From Bradyrhizobium yuanmingense (lineage in GTDB: Bacteria > Pseudomonadota > Alphaproteobacteria > Rhizobiales > Xanthobacteraceae), in assembly GCF_900094575.1 (NCBI RefSeq), contig NZ_FMAE01000001.1, positions 62,001 to 126,000 on the forward strand: a DNA stretch of 64,000 nt. The letters run 5' to 3'. A model generated the notes under the pieces. The model made no database searches and was not told where the DNA came from. It saw only the letters and a list, made by a program, of their open reading frames with translations. Shown here piece after piece: positions 10,694 to 19,263 of the stretch (the first letter of the stretch is position 1; each line of letters starts with the position of its first letter). Both the position numbers and the translations under genes were made by a program.

Positions 10694-13637
10694 ACACGCG
10701 CCGCACCTCGCTCTGGGTCTCCTTCACCCGCGCCTCCAGCGAGGAGAAATCCGGCGCGTCGCCGGCGCGCGCCATGACGCGTTGCAGGTCGGTGCCGGCG
10801 GTATCAGGCTTGAAGCGCTCGCTGACGCAGAGACGCAGGATCTGCGTGAGGTCGTGATAGAGCCGCGCCGCGGCCCGCAAAATCTCCGTCTCGGATTGCG
10901 CGAGCACGCCGATCCTGCAGGCATTTTCCAGCACCTGCATGGTGCTGACGTCGAGAATCTCGGGCTTGTCGTGCGCGTGCACGAGCTGGAGATATTGCGC
11001 GATGAAGTCGATGTCGACCATGCCGCCGGCGGCATGCTTGAGATCCCAGCAATCGGCCTCGCCCTTCTCCTGCGCGATCGCACGCCGCATGTCGGCGACG
11101 TCGTTGGCGGTGATGGCAGGATCGCGGCGGCGGGTCAGGACATCGCGGATGACGCGCTCGATCCGTTCCCGGAATTCGGGCGAAGCCGAGACCACGCGCG
11201 CACGCGTCAATGCCATGTGCTCCCAGGTCCAGGCTTCGTTCGCCTGGTAGTCCGCGAACGAGACGAGGCTCGAAGCCACCGGACCTGCGCGTCCCGAGGG
11301 CCGCAGCCGCATGTCGATCTCGTAGAGCACGCCGTAATTGGTGCGGGTCGTGAAGGCGCTGATCAGGCGCTGGGTGAAACGGGCGAAATAGTGTGCGCCG
11401 TGAAGCGATTTCACCCCGTCGGAGTCCGGATGGTCGCCGTCGAAATCATAGAGCAGGATCAGGTCGAGATCGGACGAGGCCGTCATCTCGCGGCTGCCGA
11501 GCCGGCCCATCGCGACGATCGCGGTCTCCTGACCCTTGATGCGGCCGTGCTGGGCGGCGAAGCGATCGGCGACGAGACCGTGCACGGTGTGGACGATTCC
11601 CTCCGCGACGTCGGCGAAGGCCGTGCTCGCCTGCTGCGCCGAGACGGTGCCGGAGAGGATGCGTGTGCCGATCAGGAACAGGCTCTCCTGCCCGAACAGG
11701 CGCAGGCGATCGAGGAACTCCTCGTATGAGCCGGCGTCCTGCACGGTGGTCGCGAGCCGCCCCGACAATTCCTGCCTGTCGGGCATGGCGCCGAAGAAGC
11801 GCGGATCGATCAGGCCATCCATCAGCTGAGGCTGCCGCGCCAGCATGTCGCCGAGCCGCGGCGCGGCTCCCAGCACCAGCGCCACCAGCGCGACGAGATC
11901 GCGGTTCTGGCCGAGCAGCGTGATCAGCCGGCCGCCGCGCTGCAGCGCGCCGAGGAAATGATCGAACGAAACGACGGCGCGATCCGGCTCTTCGGCATGG
12001 GCAAGGCCGTCGATCAAGGCCGGCACGAACTCGACGAAGGCGCTTCGCGTCGCCTCAACGCGGAAGACGCGATAGTCGCCGGTGATCCAGTCGCGCACCG
12101 TCTGCGCGACCGCGGCGGGCTTCTTGAAGCCGAGCGTCGCGAGGTGCTGCAGCAGGCGCGGATCATCGGGGCCCGCACCGTAGTCGAGCGCCGGCAGCCT
12201 CGCCGTGCCGGTGGGGTCATCGCCCTCGAACAGTTTTTCGTAATGGCCCTGGACGATCTGGAGCTGGCGCAAGAGGTCGCGCGCAAAGGCCTCCCGAGTC
12301 CGATAGCCGAAGAACCACGCAAAGCGCTCGACCGCTTGCTTGTCCTCCGGCAGCGTGTGGGTTTGCTCGTCGGCGATCATCTGCAGGCGATGCTCGACAC
12401 GGCGCAGGAATTCGTAGGCGGTCGCCAGCTCGTCACGCGCCGCCACAGTGATCCAGTTGCTGGCGGCGAGCACGTCAAGCGCCCGCAGTGTCGGCCGCAC
12501 CCGCAATTCCGGATGGCGGCCGCCGGCAATCAATTGCTGGGTCTGCGCGAAGAATTCGATCTCGCGAATGCCGCCGCGTCCGACCTTGACGTTGTGGCCC
12601 TCGACCGCAACCTCGCTCTGGCCGCGATAGGTCTGCATCTGCCGCTTCATGTCGTGTACGTCGGCAAGTGCGGCAAAGTCGAGATGCTTGCGCCAGACGA
12701 ACGGCGCGATCTCGGCGAGCAATGCCTCGCCCGCTTTTGAATCGCCGGCACAGGTCCGCGCCTTGATCATCGCGGCGCGCTCCCAGGTGCGCCCTTCCCG
12801 CTCGTAATAGTTCAGCGCGGCGTCCCGCGAGATCGCCACCTGCGTCGAGGACGGGTCGGGCCGCAGTCGCAAATCGACGCGGAAGACGTAACCATCATAG
12901 GTGCGCTGCTGCAGGATGCGCGCCATGCCTTGCGTCACGCGGACGAAGAACGGCTGCGGCTCGATATCGGGCGCGAGGGTCGTCGCATCGGGATCGAAGA
13001 ACACGATGAGATCGATATCGCTGGAATAGTTCAGCTCGCCCGCACCCATCTTGCCCATCGCGAGCACGATCAGCCCGCAGCCCTCTTCGGGTGCCTCGGG
13101 ATTGGGCGGTGAGAGCTTGCCGCGTGCGGCTTCCTGCCGCAGCAGATATTGCAGTGCCGCCTGCACCGAGGACACCGCGACATCGGTCAGCGCCGCCGTC
13201 ACCCGCATCACCGGCCAGACACCGCCGATATCGCACAGCGCGATCAGGAGCGCAGCCTCAGCCTTCATGCGGCGGAGCAGCCGCATCACCTCGGCCTCCT
13301 CCGAAGCCGCGAGCACCGCGCTGCGCGCCTCCGCGATCAGCGCCGTCAGATGCGCATCCGGATCGCATTCGAGCAGCCGGATCAGGCGCAAGGCATCGGC
13401 GCGCACCAGTTCGAACAGATAGGGCGAGAATTCCGCAATCCCGGTCAGGATCTCGCGGGCGAAGGGATGGCCGAGATGCGTTTCGAGACGGGCCGATTGT
13501 GCCGGCTCGAGCTCGGCCAGCCAGCTTTCGAAACGGGGTTCATCGGTTGCGGAAGCGGCAATATGGGGAGCCTCGGCGAAGCGTGCGGCCAGCCTCTCAC
13601 CATGCTTGTCCGCGTTTCCCGGCGCGGAGTGGTTCAT
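10668..13637 (-). CDS. glnE: Bifunctional glutamine synthetase adenylyltransferase/adenylyl-removing enzyme
   Basis: A 989-residue GlnE of normal length. It attaches AMP to, or removes it from, glutamine synthetase in response to PII, tuning nitrogen assimilation. Two nucleotidyltransferase halves are visible: the N-terminal adenylyl-removing half with MGKMGAGELNYSSDIDLIVF and the C-terminal adenylyltransferase half with MGRLGSREMTASSDLDLILLYDF, each holding the GS..D.D metal motif. The helical linker contains GGIREIEFFAQ and a second copy, GGMVDIDFIAQ. The chosen ATG at 13637 (MNHSAPGNADKH) overlaps the stop of the upstream kinase by four bases, so it is co-transcribed with it. The reading frame runs further upstream only because that region is kinase sequence. 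Confidence 0.96.
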   Translation of the reverse strand: MNHSAPGNADKHGERLAARFAEAPHIAASATDEPRFESWLAELEPAQSARLETHLGHPFAREILTGIAEFSPYLFELVRADALRLIRLLECDPDAHLTALIAEARSAVLAASEEAEVMRLLRRMKAEAALLIALCDIGGVWPVMRVTAALTDVAVSSVQAALQYLLRQEAARGKLSPPNPEAPEEGCGLIVLAMGKMGAGELNYSSDIDLIVFFDPDATTLAPDIEPQPFFVRVTQGMARILQQRTYDGYVFRVDLRLRPDPSSTQVAISRDAALNYYEREGRTWERAAMIKARTCAGDSKAGEALLAEIAPFVWRKHLDFAALADVHDMKRQMQTYRGQSEVAVEGHNVKVGRGGIREIEFFAQTQQLIAGGRHPELRVRPTLRALDVLAASNWITVAARDELATAYEFLRRVEHRLQMIADEQTHTLPEDKQAVERFAWFFGYRTREAFARDLLRQLQIVQGHYEKLFEGDDPTGTARLPALDYGAGPDDPRLLQHLATLGFKKPAAVAQTVRDWITGDYRVFRVEATRSAFVEFVPALIDGLAHAEEPDRAVVSFDHFLGALQRGGRLITLLGQNRDLVALVALVLGAAPRLGDMLARQPQLMDGLIDPRFFGAMPDRQELSGRLATTVQDAGSYEEFLDRLRLFGQESLFLIGTRILSGTVSAQQASTAFADVAEGIVHTVHGLVADRFAAQHGRIKGQETAIVAMGRLGSREMTASSDLDLILLYDFDGDHPDSDGVKSLHGAHYFARFTQRLISAFTTRTNYGVLYEIDMRLRPSGRAGPVASSLVSFADYQANEAWTWEHMALTRARVVSASPEFRERIERVIRDVLTRRRDPAITANDVADMRRAIAQEKGEADCWDLKHAAGGMVDIDFIAQYLQLVHAHDKPEILDVSTMQVLENACRIGVLAQSETEILRAAARLYHDLTQILRLCVSERFKPDTAGTDLQRVMARAGDAPDFSSLEARVKETQSEVRRVFRALLEGS

Positions 13638-15094
13638 GCCACCTTCTGTGGCACATCCGGTGTTGGCGGAGCAACCCTGTCGCCGGCGCCCGCGCGCGCC
13701 GGCAGCACGAGCGTGGCGACAAGGCCGGGATGGGCATCGCCCAAGCGCAATTCGCCGCCGTGCAACGTCGCCACCGCCGAGGCGAGGCTGAGGCCGAGGC
13801 CCGAGCCCGGCAGCGTGCGGCTGGCCTCCAGCCGCACGAATCGCTCGATGACGTGCTTGCGGTCGGCTTCGGGGATGCCGGGGCCGCGATCGGTGACGCT
13901 GAGCAGCACCTGGTCGCCCTCGCGCCTCGCCTCGATCGTGATTTGCCTCGCGTCCATGCTGACCACGGTTCCCGCCGGCTGTGCCGCGGGCTGGCCGTAT
14001 TTGATCGCGTTCTCGACAAGATTGGCGAGCGCCTGGCTGATCAGCTCGCGATTGGCATGAACCGGCGTCGGCTCGCACTTGACCTTCAGGGTCATGCCGT
14101 CGTCCTCGGCGAGCGGCTCGTAGAGCTCGTGGATGCCCTCCGCGACCTCTGCGGCGTCGAAGTCGTCCATGTTGCCGCGCGCCTGTCCGGATTCCGCGCG
14201 CGCGATCATCAGCAGCGCGTTGAAGGTCCGGATCAGCCCGTCGGACTCCTCGATGGTCCGCTCCAGCGCGGCGCGATAATCCGCCTCGCAGCCCGATCTC
14301 GCCAGCGCCTCCTCGGCGCGATTGCGCAGCCGCGTCAGCGGCGTCTTGAGGTCGTGGGCGATATTGTCGGAAACCTCCTTCAGCCCCGCCATCAGCGCCT
14401 CGATCCGCTCCAGCATGGCGTTGAGGTTCTCGGCGAGGCGATCGATCTCGTCGCCGCTGCGCCCCACGGGCAGGCGCTCGCTGAGATCGCCGGTCATGAT
14501 CCGCTGCGCCGTGCCGGTCATCGCGTCGATGCGCCTCAGCACCCGCCGCGCGACGAAGATGCCGCCGCCGAGGCCGAGCACGACGACGATCAGGACCGAA
14601 AATTGCGCCGCCTTGGCGACGATGCCGAACAGGCGCCGCCGCTCGGCGAGGTCGCGGCCGATCAGAAGCCGGAAGCCGTTCTCCAATTCGGTGACACGAA
14701 CCAGCGCGCGATGATCGCGGTCATCGCTGTCCTCGATCCGCCGGTAGGCCGTCTCTGACCAGCCGCGCGTCGCCATAACGCCCGGCGCCAGCGAGCCGAC
14801 ATTGCCGGCGATCGCCTGGCCCGTCGGCGTGGTCACGAGATAGAGATTGGCGCCTGGCCGCAGCGCCCGATACTCGATCGTGCGCACGAGACCGACTAGG
14901 CCGCGGCGGTCGTAGATCTCGTTGATCTCCGAGGTCTCGGCATTGACGGTCTGCGTGATCTCCTCGGTGATCAGCCGCCGCGTATTCCAGGCGAAATAGG
15001 CCAGCAGCGAGGCCGCGAACATCGCGAACAGCAGCAGATAGACCAGCGTCAGCCGGAACGCCGTGGTGCGGACGAGTTTACCGAATGCCGTCAC
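13634..15094 (-). CDS. Two-component sensor histidine kinase upstream of glnE, start within a direct repeat
   Basis: A 486-residue membrane kinase. Transmembrane helices are near residues 13-35 (LTLVYLLLFAMFAASLLAYF) and 165-187 (VLIVVVLGLGGGIFVA), with a periplasmic sensor of about 125 residues between them. HAMP follows (ARRVLRRIDAMTGTAQRIMTGDL), then HisKA with the phospho-acceptor His in DNIAHDLKTPLTRLRNRAEE and an HATPase domain (NLVENAIKYG, DRGPGIP, GSGLGLSLA). The only plausible start is GTG at 15094, which has no strong ribosome site and lies in the 20-bp repeat at 15085-15104. In related rhizobia a kinase of this kind directly follows its OmpR-type regulator, and the stranded regulator here is probably the one at 22180-22860. 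The 7-kb insert has removed that translational coupling. Confidence 0.9.
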   Translation of the reverse strand: MTAFGKLVRTTAFRLTLVYLLLFAMFAASLLAYFAWNTRRLITEEITQTVNAETSEINEIYDRRGLVGLVRTIEYRALRPGANLYLVTTPTGQAIAGNVGSLAPGVMATRGWSETAYRRIEDSDDRDHRALVRVTELENGFRLLIGRDLAERRRLFGIVAKAAQFSVLIVVVLGLGGGIFVARRVLRRIDAMTGTAQRIMTGDLSERLPVGRSGDEIDRLAENLNAMLERIEALMAGLKEVSDNIAHDLKTPLTRLRNRAEEALARSGCEADYRAALERTIEESDGLIRTFNALLMIARAESGQARGNMDDFDAAEVAEGIHELYEPLAEDDGMTLKVKCEPTPVHANRELISQALANLVENAIKYGQPAAQPAGTVVSMDARQITIEARREGDQVLLSVTDRGPGIPEADRKHVIERFVRLEASRTLPGSGLGLSLASAVATLHGGELRLGDAHPGLVATLVLPARAGAGDRVAPPTPDVPQKVA

Positions 15095-15104
15095 GGATCA
15101 TGTA
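15085..15104. repeat. 20-bp direct repeat, left copy, at one edge of the transporter island
   Basis: The sequence atgccgtcacggatcatgta is identical at 22187-22206. This copy holds the GTG start of the kinase on the minus strand. Read in the frame of the response regulator it also encodes the regulator's old C-terminus: tac atg atc cgt gac ggc att cgg, then the stop taa at 15080-15078. This is direct evidence that regulator and kinase were once adjacent and overlapping. Confidence 0.85.
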
Positions 15105-15459
15105 CCCAGTTTCAACCACGCGCCTGCATCACGAGCATCGACACTCACGTATTTCGCTTTGTTTACAATGACATAGCCTATAGATTGTCGCACCTGCGCC
15201 TAGGTCCCTTGTGGAACGAGCAACGCGAAAGGCATTCGTGACCACACGTGATAGGCGCACGCGGAACGTTAAAGGGGCACTCGATCGGAACCAAGTTAAA
15301 TCCCCGCAAGCTCGGGCCATGCGGACACCGGACGGAGCCTGCGAGAGCAGTGATCCGCTGTGGGCCTCCCCTTCCGACCACGCTGAGGAACATCAGCCGT
15401 TACGGCGGACGTCCTTGTCGAGGGCATCGCGCCATTGCGGTCAAACCCGCCGGCTTCCC
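15105..15459. other. Non-coding stretch at the island edge, no gene recognised
   Basis: There are 355 bases between the repeat and the end of the livF-like gene. Several short open frames exist on both strands, but none shows a recognisable family, a ribosome site or a typical codon pattern. The promoter of the kinase/glnE pair must lie here or nearby if the island has cut it off from its old promoter. The A/T-richer part near 15150-15190 (tttgtttacaatgacatag) is a candidate place, but no confident hexamers were fixed. Confidence 0.5.
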
Positions 15460-16155
15460 TCACACTTCCAGCCATTGCGCGCGAACGTCGCTGTTTGATT
15501 TCAGTTGCTCGGGCGTACCTTCGAAGACCACACGACCGTGCCCCATGACGTAGACGCGGTTGGAGATCTTCATCGCAATCGACAGCTTCTGCTCGACGAG
15601 CAAAATTGCGACGCCGGCCTGCGCAATGCGGGCGATGAGATCGCCGACCTGCTGCACGATCAAGGGCGCAAGACCTTCGGTCGGCTCGTCGATCATGATG
15701 AGATCGGGGTCGCCCATCAGGGTCCGGCACGTCGTGAGCATCTGCTTCTCGCCGCCTGACAGCACCCCCGCAGGCGTATCTGCCCGCGCGGCAAGATTCG
15801 GAAACATGTCGAGCATGTCCTGAAGCTGCCATTTGCCGGGACGCCGCGTATCCTTGATGCCGAGGAGCAGATTCTGGCGGACCGTCAGCCCCGGAAAGAT
15901 GTCCCGATGCTCCGGCACATAGCCGAGACCGAGGCGCGCGATCCTGTAGCTCGGCAGCCCCGCGATGTCCTTGCCTTTGAAGCGGATCGTGCCTTGCGGC
16001 GCAACCTCGCCCATGATCGCCTTGACAGTGGTCGAACGTCCGACGCCGTTGCGGCCGAGCAGGCTGACGACCTCGCCTGCCGCAACGTCGAGATCGACGC
16101 CCTGGAGAATGTGGCTCTTGCCGTAATAGGCGTGCAGGTCCCTGACCTCCAGCAT
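15460..16155 (-). CDS. Branched-chain amino-acid type ABC transporter ATP-binding protein (LivF-like)
   Basis: A 231-residue ABC ATPase of the LivF class, which with the LivG-like protein energises uptake from the periplasm. Motifs: Walker A GRNGVGRST (residues 34-42), signature VLSGGEKQ, Walker B DLIMIDEP, and LLVEQKLS with Gln in the switch position. The invariant Walker A lysine is replaced by Arg40, encoded by cgt. It is the last gene of the five-gene transporter set. Its ATG at 16155 shares one base with the livG stop. The family is certain; the transported compound is not. Confidence 0.93.
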   Translation of the reverse strand: MLEVRDLHAYYGKSHILQGVDLDVAAGEVVSLLGRNGVGRSTTVKAIMGEVAPQGTIRFKGKDIAGLPSYRIARLGLGYVPEHRDIFPGLTVRQNLLLGIKDTRRPGKWQLQDMLDMFPNLAARADTPAGVLSGGEKQMLTTCRTLMGDPDLIMIDEPTEGLAPLIVQQVGDLIARIAQAGVAILLVEQKLSIAMKISNRVYVMGHGRVVFEGTPEQLKSNSDVRAQWLEV

Positions 16156-16904
16156 CAGTGCGCCTCCTCGCCGAGATAGGCTTCCTTAACTTTCGGGTCC
16201 CGCCTGATCTCCTCCGGCGTGCCGGAAGCAATGATGTGGCCGTAGACCAGCACGGAAATGCGGTCGGCCAGGCCGAACACAACGCTCATGTCGTGTTCGA
16301 CGATGACCAGGGTCTTGCCCTCGGTCAGGCGCCGGATCAGCGACACCGCGCGGTCGGTCTCGGCGTGGCTCATGCCCGCCGTCGGTTCGTCCAGTAGCAC
16401 GACGGTCGCGCCGCTGGCGATGGTGATGCCGATCTCGAGTTCGCGCTGCTCCGCGTAGGTCAACAAGCCGGCCGGAACATCGCGCCGATGCGTCAGATGG
16501 ATGTCGTCGAGGATTTGCGCCGTGCGCTCGCGCACCTCCGGCAGGCTATCGACGTTCTTCCAGAAGGCGTAACGGTGCCCCGTCGCCCACAGCACGGCAC
16601 AGCGGACGTTCTCCCAGACCGACATGCGCGCGAATACGTTGGTGACCTGGAACGACCGCGACAGGCCGCGCCGGTTGATCTCGAACGGCCTGAGGCCGGA
16701 GATCACATCGCCGTTCAGTCTCACCTCGCCCGAGGTCGGCTTGATGTGGCCACTGATGAGATTGAACGTCGTCGATTTCCCGGCACCGTTCGGACCGATG
16801 ATGGCGTGACGCTCACCTTGCGCGACGCTGAGATTGAGATCGCGGATGATGCCGACATTGCCAAAGCGCTTCTCAACGGCGCGGACTTCGATCGCTGCCG
16901 TCAT
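16155..16904 (-). CDS. Branched-chain amino-acid type ABC transporter ATP-binding protein (LivG-like)
   Basis: A 249-residue ABC ATPase with a canonical Walker A GPNGAGKST (37-45), the Q-loop region SFQVTNVFARM, Walker B VVLLDEPTAG and the H-loop VIVEHDMS. The signature is degenerate (LLTYAEQRELEI), as is common in LivG proteins, which read LSYG.QR. The start ATG at 16904 (MTAAIEVRAVEKRF) overlaps the end of the permease gene by four bases; the frame runs further upstream only through permease sequence. With a normal Walker lysine here and Arg in the partner, this may be the main hydrolysing subunit, which is inference. Confidence 0.94.
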   Translation of the reverse strand: MTAAIEVRAVEKRFGNVGIIRDLNLSVAQGERHAIIGPNGAGKSTTFNLISGHIKPTSGEVRLNGDVISGLRPFEINRRGLSRSFQVTNVFARMSVWENVRCAVLWATGHRYAFWKNVDSLPEVRERTAQILDDIHLTHRRDVPAGLLTYAEQRELEIGITIASGATVVLLDEPTAGMSHAETDRAVSLIRRLTEGKTLVIVEHDMSVVFGLADRISVLVYGHIIASGTPEEIRRDPKVKEAYLGEEAH

Positions 16905-18205
16905 GCCAAGTACCCCCGATCGCGCGCGACCGTCGCCGCGCGGTCCCATGCCTCGGCGACGCGCCGCCAGCTCAGGCGCGCGACGAAGAAGCCGCCGATG
17001 AGGAGGACCGCCGCGCTCGCCCACGTCAGCGGCGACGCCGGACTGAAGGCAACGCCGAACAGGTTGATCGGATTGCCCTGACCGCTATGCGTGCGCGAGA
17101 TCGATTCGATCGTCAGGATCACACCGCAAGCCAGTGCCAAGGTCGGCACCGCCGCGATCAGATAGGAAGGGATCACCGTCGGCAGAGTTCCGGCGCGAAC
17201 CAGCGGCCGGTGCATCATGACCAGCCCGGCGATGCCGCCGGGGGACAGCATCACGATGCCGATGAAGATAATGCCGAAATAGAGCTGCCACACGCCGGTG
17301 ACGCTGGTCAGCCCGAGCTGAAGATAGGTCACGAGGATTGCACCCAGGATGGGTCCGAAGAAGTACGCGACGCCGCCAATGAAGGTCGAGAACAGCACGA
17401 GGCCGGATTGGATCGCGCCGAGATAGGCGGCGTTGGCGATCTCGAAGTTGATCGCGGCCAGGCCCCCTGCCACGCCAGCGAAGAAGCCGGCAAAACAGAA
17501 GGCGATGTAGCGCACCACGTGCGGATCATAACCGATGAACTGGACGCGCTCGGGGTTGTCCCGCACCGCATTGCTGATTCGCCCCAGCGGGGTCCGCGTC
17601 AGCGCATACATCGCGACGGCCGAGATCACCAGCCAGAACGCGATGAGGTAATAGACCTGAAGCTGCGGGCCGAAACTCAAGCCGAAGATCTTCGGCAAAG
17701 CCGTGCGGTCGGTCGATATTCCGGACTCGCCGCCGAACACCGAACGCAGGATCAGCGAGGACGACGCCACCAGTTCGGCAATGCCGAGCGAGATCATCGA
17801 GAACACGGTACCAGCCCGCTTGGTCATCAGCCAGCCGATGATGATCGCGAAAACGAGGCCGCCGAGTCCACCGAACAGCGGTATGAACGGCAGCGGGATT
17901 GGCCAGCCGTGCGAGACCACTGCATTCATCATGTGGCACGCTGCGAAGCCGCCGAGGCCGTAATGCACCGCATGGCCGAACGACAAGAGGCCGGTCTGGC
18001 CGAGCAGGATGTTGTAGGACAGCGCGAACACGATCGCGATGCCGATCAGGCTGAAGGACGTCAGCGAGCCGCCGGAGGAGAAGATCAGCGGCAGCACGAT
18101 CAGCACGGCGATGCCGGCAAGCCATATGCCGTAGAAGCGCAGGCCGTCGCCGGCCGGCTTCCCTGCGATTGTCGATGTCGGCGTCGATGTCGTTTTGGCG
18201 TTCAT
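16901..18205 (-). CDS. Branched-chain amino-acid type ABC transporter permease (LivM-like)
   Basis: A 434-residue inner-membrane permease. After a hydrophilic N-terminus (MNAKTTSTPTSTIAGKP) come about ten hydrophobic helices. The LivM core is clear: LSYNILLGQTGLLSFGHAVHYGLGG near the front, the cytoplasmic coupling loop ALTRTPLGRISNAVRDNPERVQFIGY, and AGVAGGLAAIN. A C-terminal extension of about 90 residues beyond LSPGGIAGL adds two further hydrophobic stretches. ATG 18205 overlaps the end of the LivH-like gene by four bases. It pairs with that protein to form the channel. Confidence 0.93.
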   Translation of the reverse strand: MNAKTTSTPTSTIAGKPAGDGLRFYGIWLAGIAVLIVLPLIFSSGGSLTSFSLIGIAIVFALSYNILLGQTGLLSFGHAVHYGLGGFAACHMMNAVVSHGWPIPLPFIPLFGGLGGLVFAIIIGWLMTKRAGTVFSMISLGIAELVASSSLILRSVFGGESGISTDRTALPKIFGLSFGPQLQVYYLIAFWLVISAVAMYALTRTPLGRISNAVRDNPERVQFIGYDPHVVRYIAFCFAGFFAGVAGGLAAINFEIANAAYLGAIQSGLVLFSTFIGGVAYFFGPILGAILVTYLQLGLTSVTGVWQLYFGIIFIGIVMLSPGGIAGLVMMHRPLVRAGTLPTVIPSYLIAAVPTLALACGVILTIESISRTHSGQGNPINLFGVAFSPASPLTWASAAVLLIGGFFVARLSWRRVAEAWDRAATVARDRGYLA

Positions 18206-19158
18206 GTCTCGCGCGTCCCCATCAGGCCCATGGGGCGTACGATCAGAATGATCACCAGCAGCAGGTAGGGTACGATCGGCGCCACCTGGGCAATGGTGAC
18301 GTTCCAGATGTCGGTGAGCACGGACGGCCCTGCCGACGGATCGAGCGGACCGAAGGCGCTCGCCAACGAACCGTTCAGCGCCACCGCGAAGGTCTGTATC
18401 AGGCCGATCACCAGCGAGGCGATGAAGGCGCCCGGCAAGGAGCCGAGGCCGCCAAACACGATGACGACGAACAGGATCGGTCCCAGCGCCGCGGCCATGT
18501 CGGACTGCGTCACCAGCGCCGGACCGGCGATCACGCCGGCAATTCCCGCCAGCGCGCTGCCGACGCCGAACACCAGCATGAATATGCGTCCGACATTGTG
18601 ACCGAGATGCCCCACCATATGGGGATGCGTCAGCGCGGCCTGAACGATCAGGCCCACCCTCGTGCGCTTGAGCACCATCAGCAACACGATGAATATCAGG
18701 ATCGACACAGCCAGCATGAAAATCTTGTAGGCGGGATAATTCGTCGAGAAGATCGTGAAGGCCGGAAAGTCGAGCAGCGCCGGCACGCGGTAATCGACGG
18801 GGCTCCTGCCCCACATCATCGCCACGATTTCTTCGATCGCGAACGCAAGACCGAAGGTCAGGAGCAACTCCGCCACATGGCCGTGCTTGTGCGTATTGCG
18901 CAGGCCGTAGCGCTCGACCGCCATGCCGATCGCGCCGACCAGCAGCGGAGCCAGCAGCAGGGCCGGCCAGAAGCCAATCCATTTGGTGAGCTGGAAACCG
19001 AAGAAGGCGCCGAGCATGTAAAAGCTGGCATGGGCGAAGTTGAGCACGCCCATCATGCTGAAGATGACGGTCAGGCCGCTCGACAGCAGGAACAGCAGCA
19101 TGCCGAACAGCAGACCGTTCAGCGTCGATATAACGATCAGTTCAAGCACAGTAATCAC
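18202..19158 (-). CDS. Branched-chain amino-acid type ABC transporter permease (LivH-like)
   Basis: A permease of about 318 residues with eight or so hydrophobic helices. It shows the LivH hallmark near the N-terminus (LNGLLFGMLLFLLSSGLTVIFSMMGVLNFAHASFYMLGAFFGF) in fragments, the coupling loop ALTHPHMVGHLGHNV, and the end GPILFVVIVFGGLGSLPGAF. The longest frame starts at GTG 19158, but the ribosome-like agagg lies one base from it. GTG 19149, ten bases from agagg, is a better placed start and would remove three residues. It is the first permease gene downstream of the binding-protein gene. Confidence 0.92.
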   Translation of the reverse strand: MITVLELIVISTLNGLLFGMLLFLLSSGLTVIFSMMGVLNFAHASFYMLGAFFGFQLTKWIGFWPALLLAPLLVGAIGMAVERYGLRNTHKHGHVAELLLTFGLAFAIEEIVAMMWGRSPVDYRVPALLDFPAFTIFSTNYPAYKIFMLAVSILIFIVLLMVLKRTRVGLIVQAALTHPHMVGHLGHNVGRIFMLVFGVGSALAGIAGVIAGPALVTQSDMAAALGPILFVVIVFGGLGSLPGAFIASLVIGLIQTFAVALNGSLASAFGPLDPSAGPSVLTDIWNVTIAQVAPIVPYLLLVIILIVRPMGLMGTRET

Positions 19159-19263
19159 ACCTCTGGCCGGGACAGAAACGGCCCCGGCGAAGTCGGTCCG
19201 GATGCGAGCAGCAACCTTCCCGCGAGCCGCTGTCGGCTGCGGGAAGGCAAAGCTATTCCAGGC

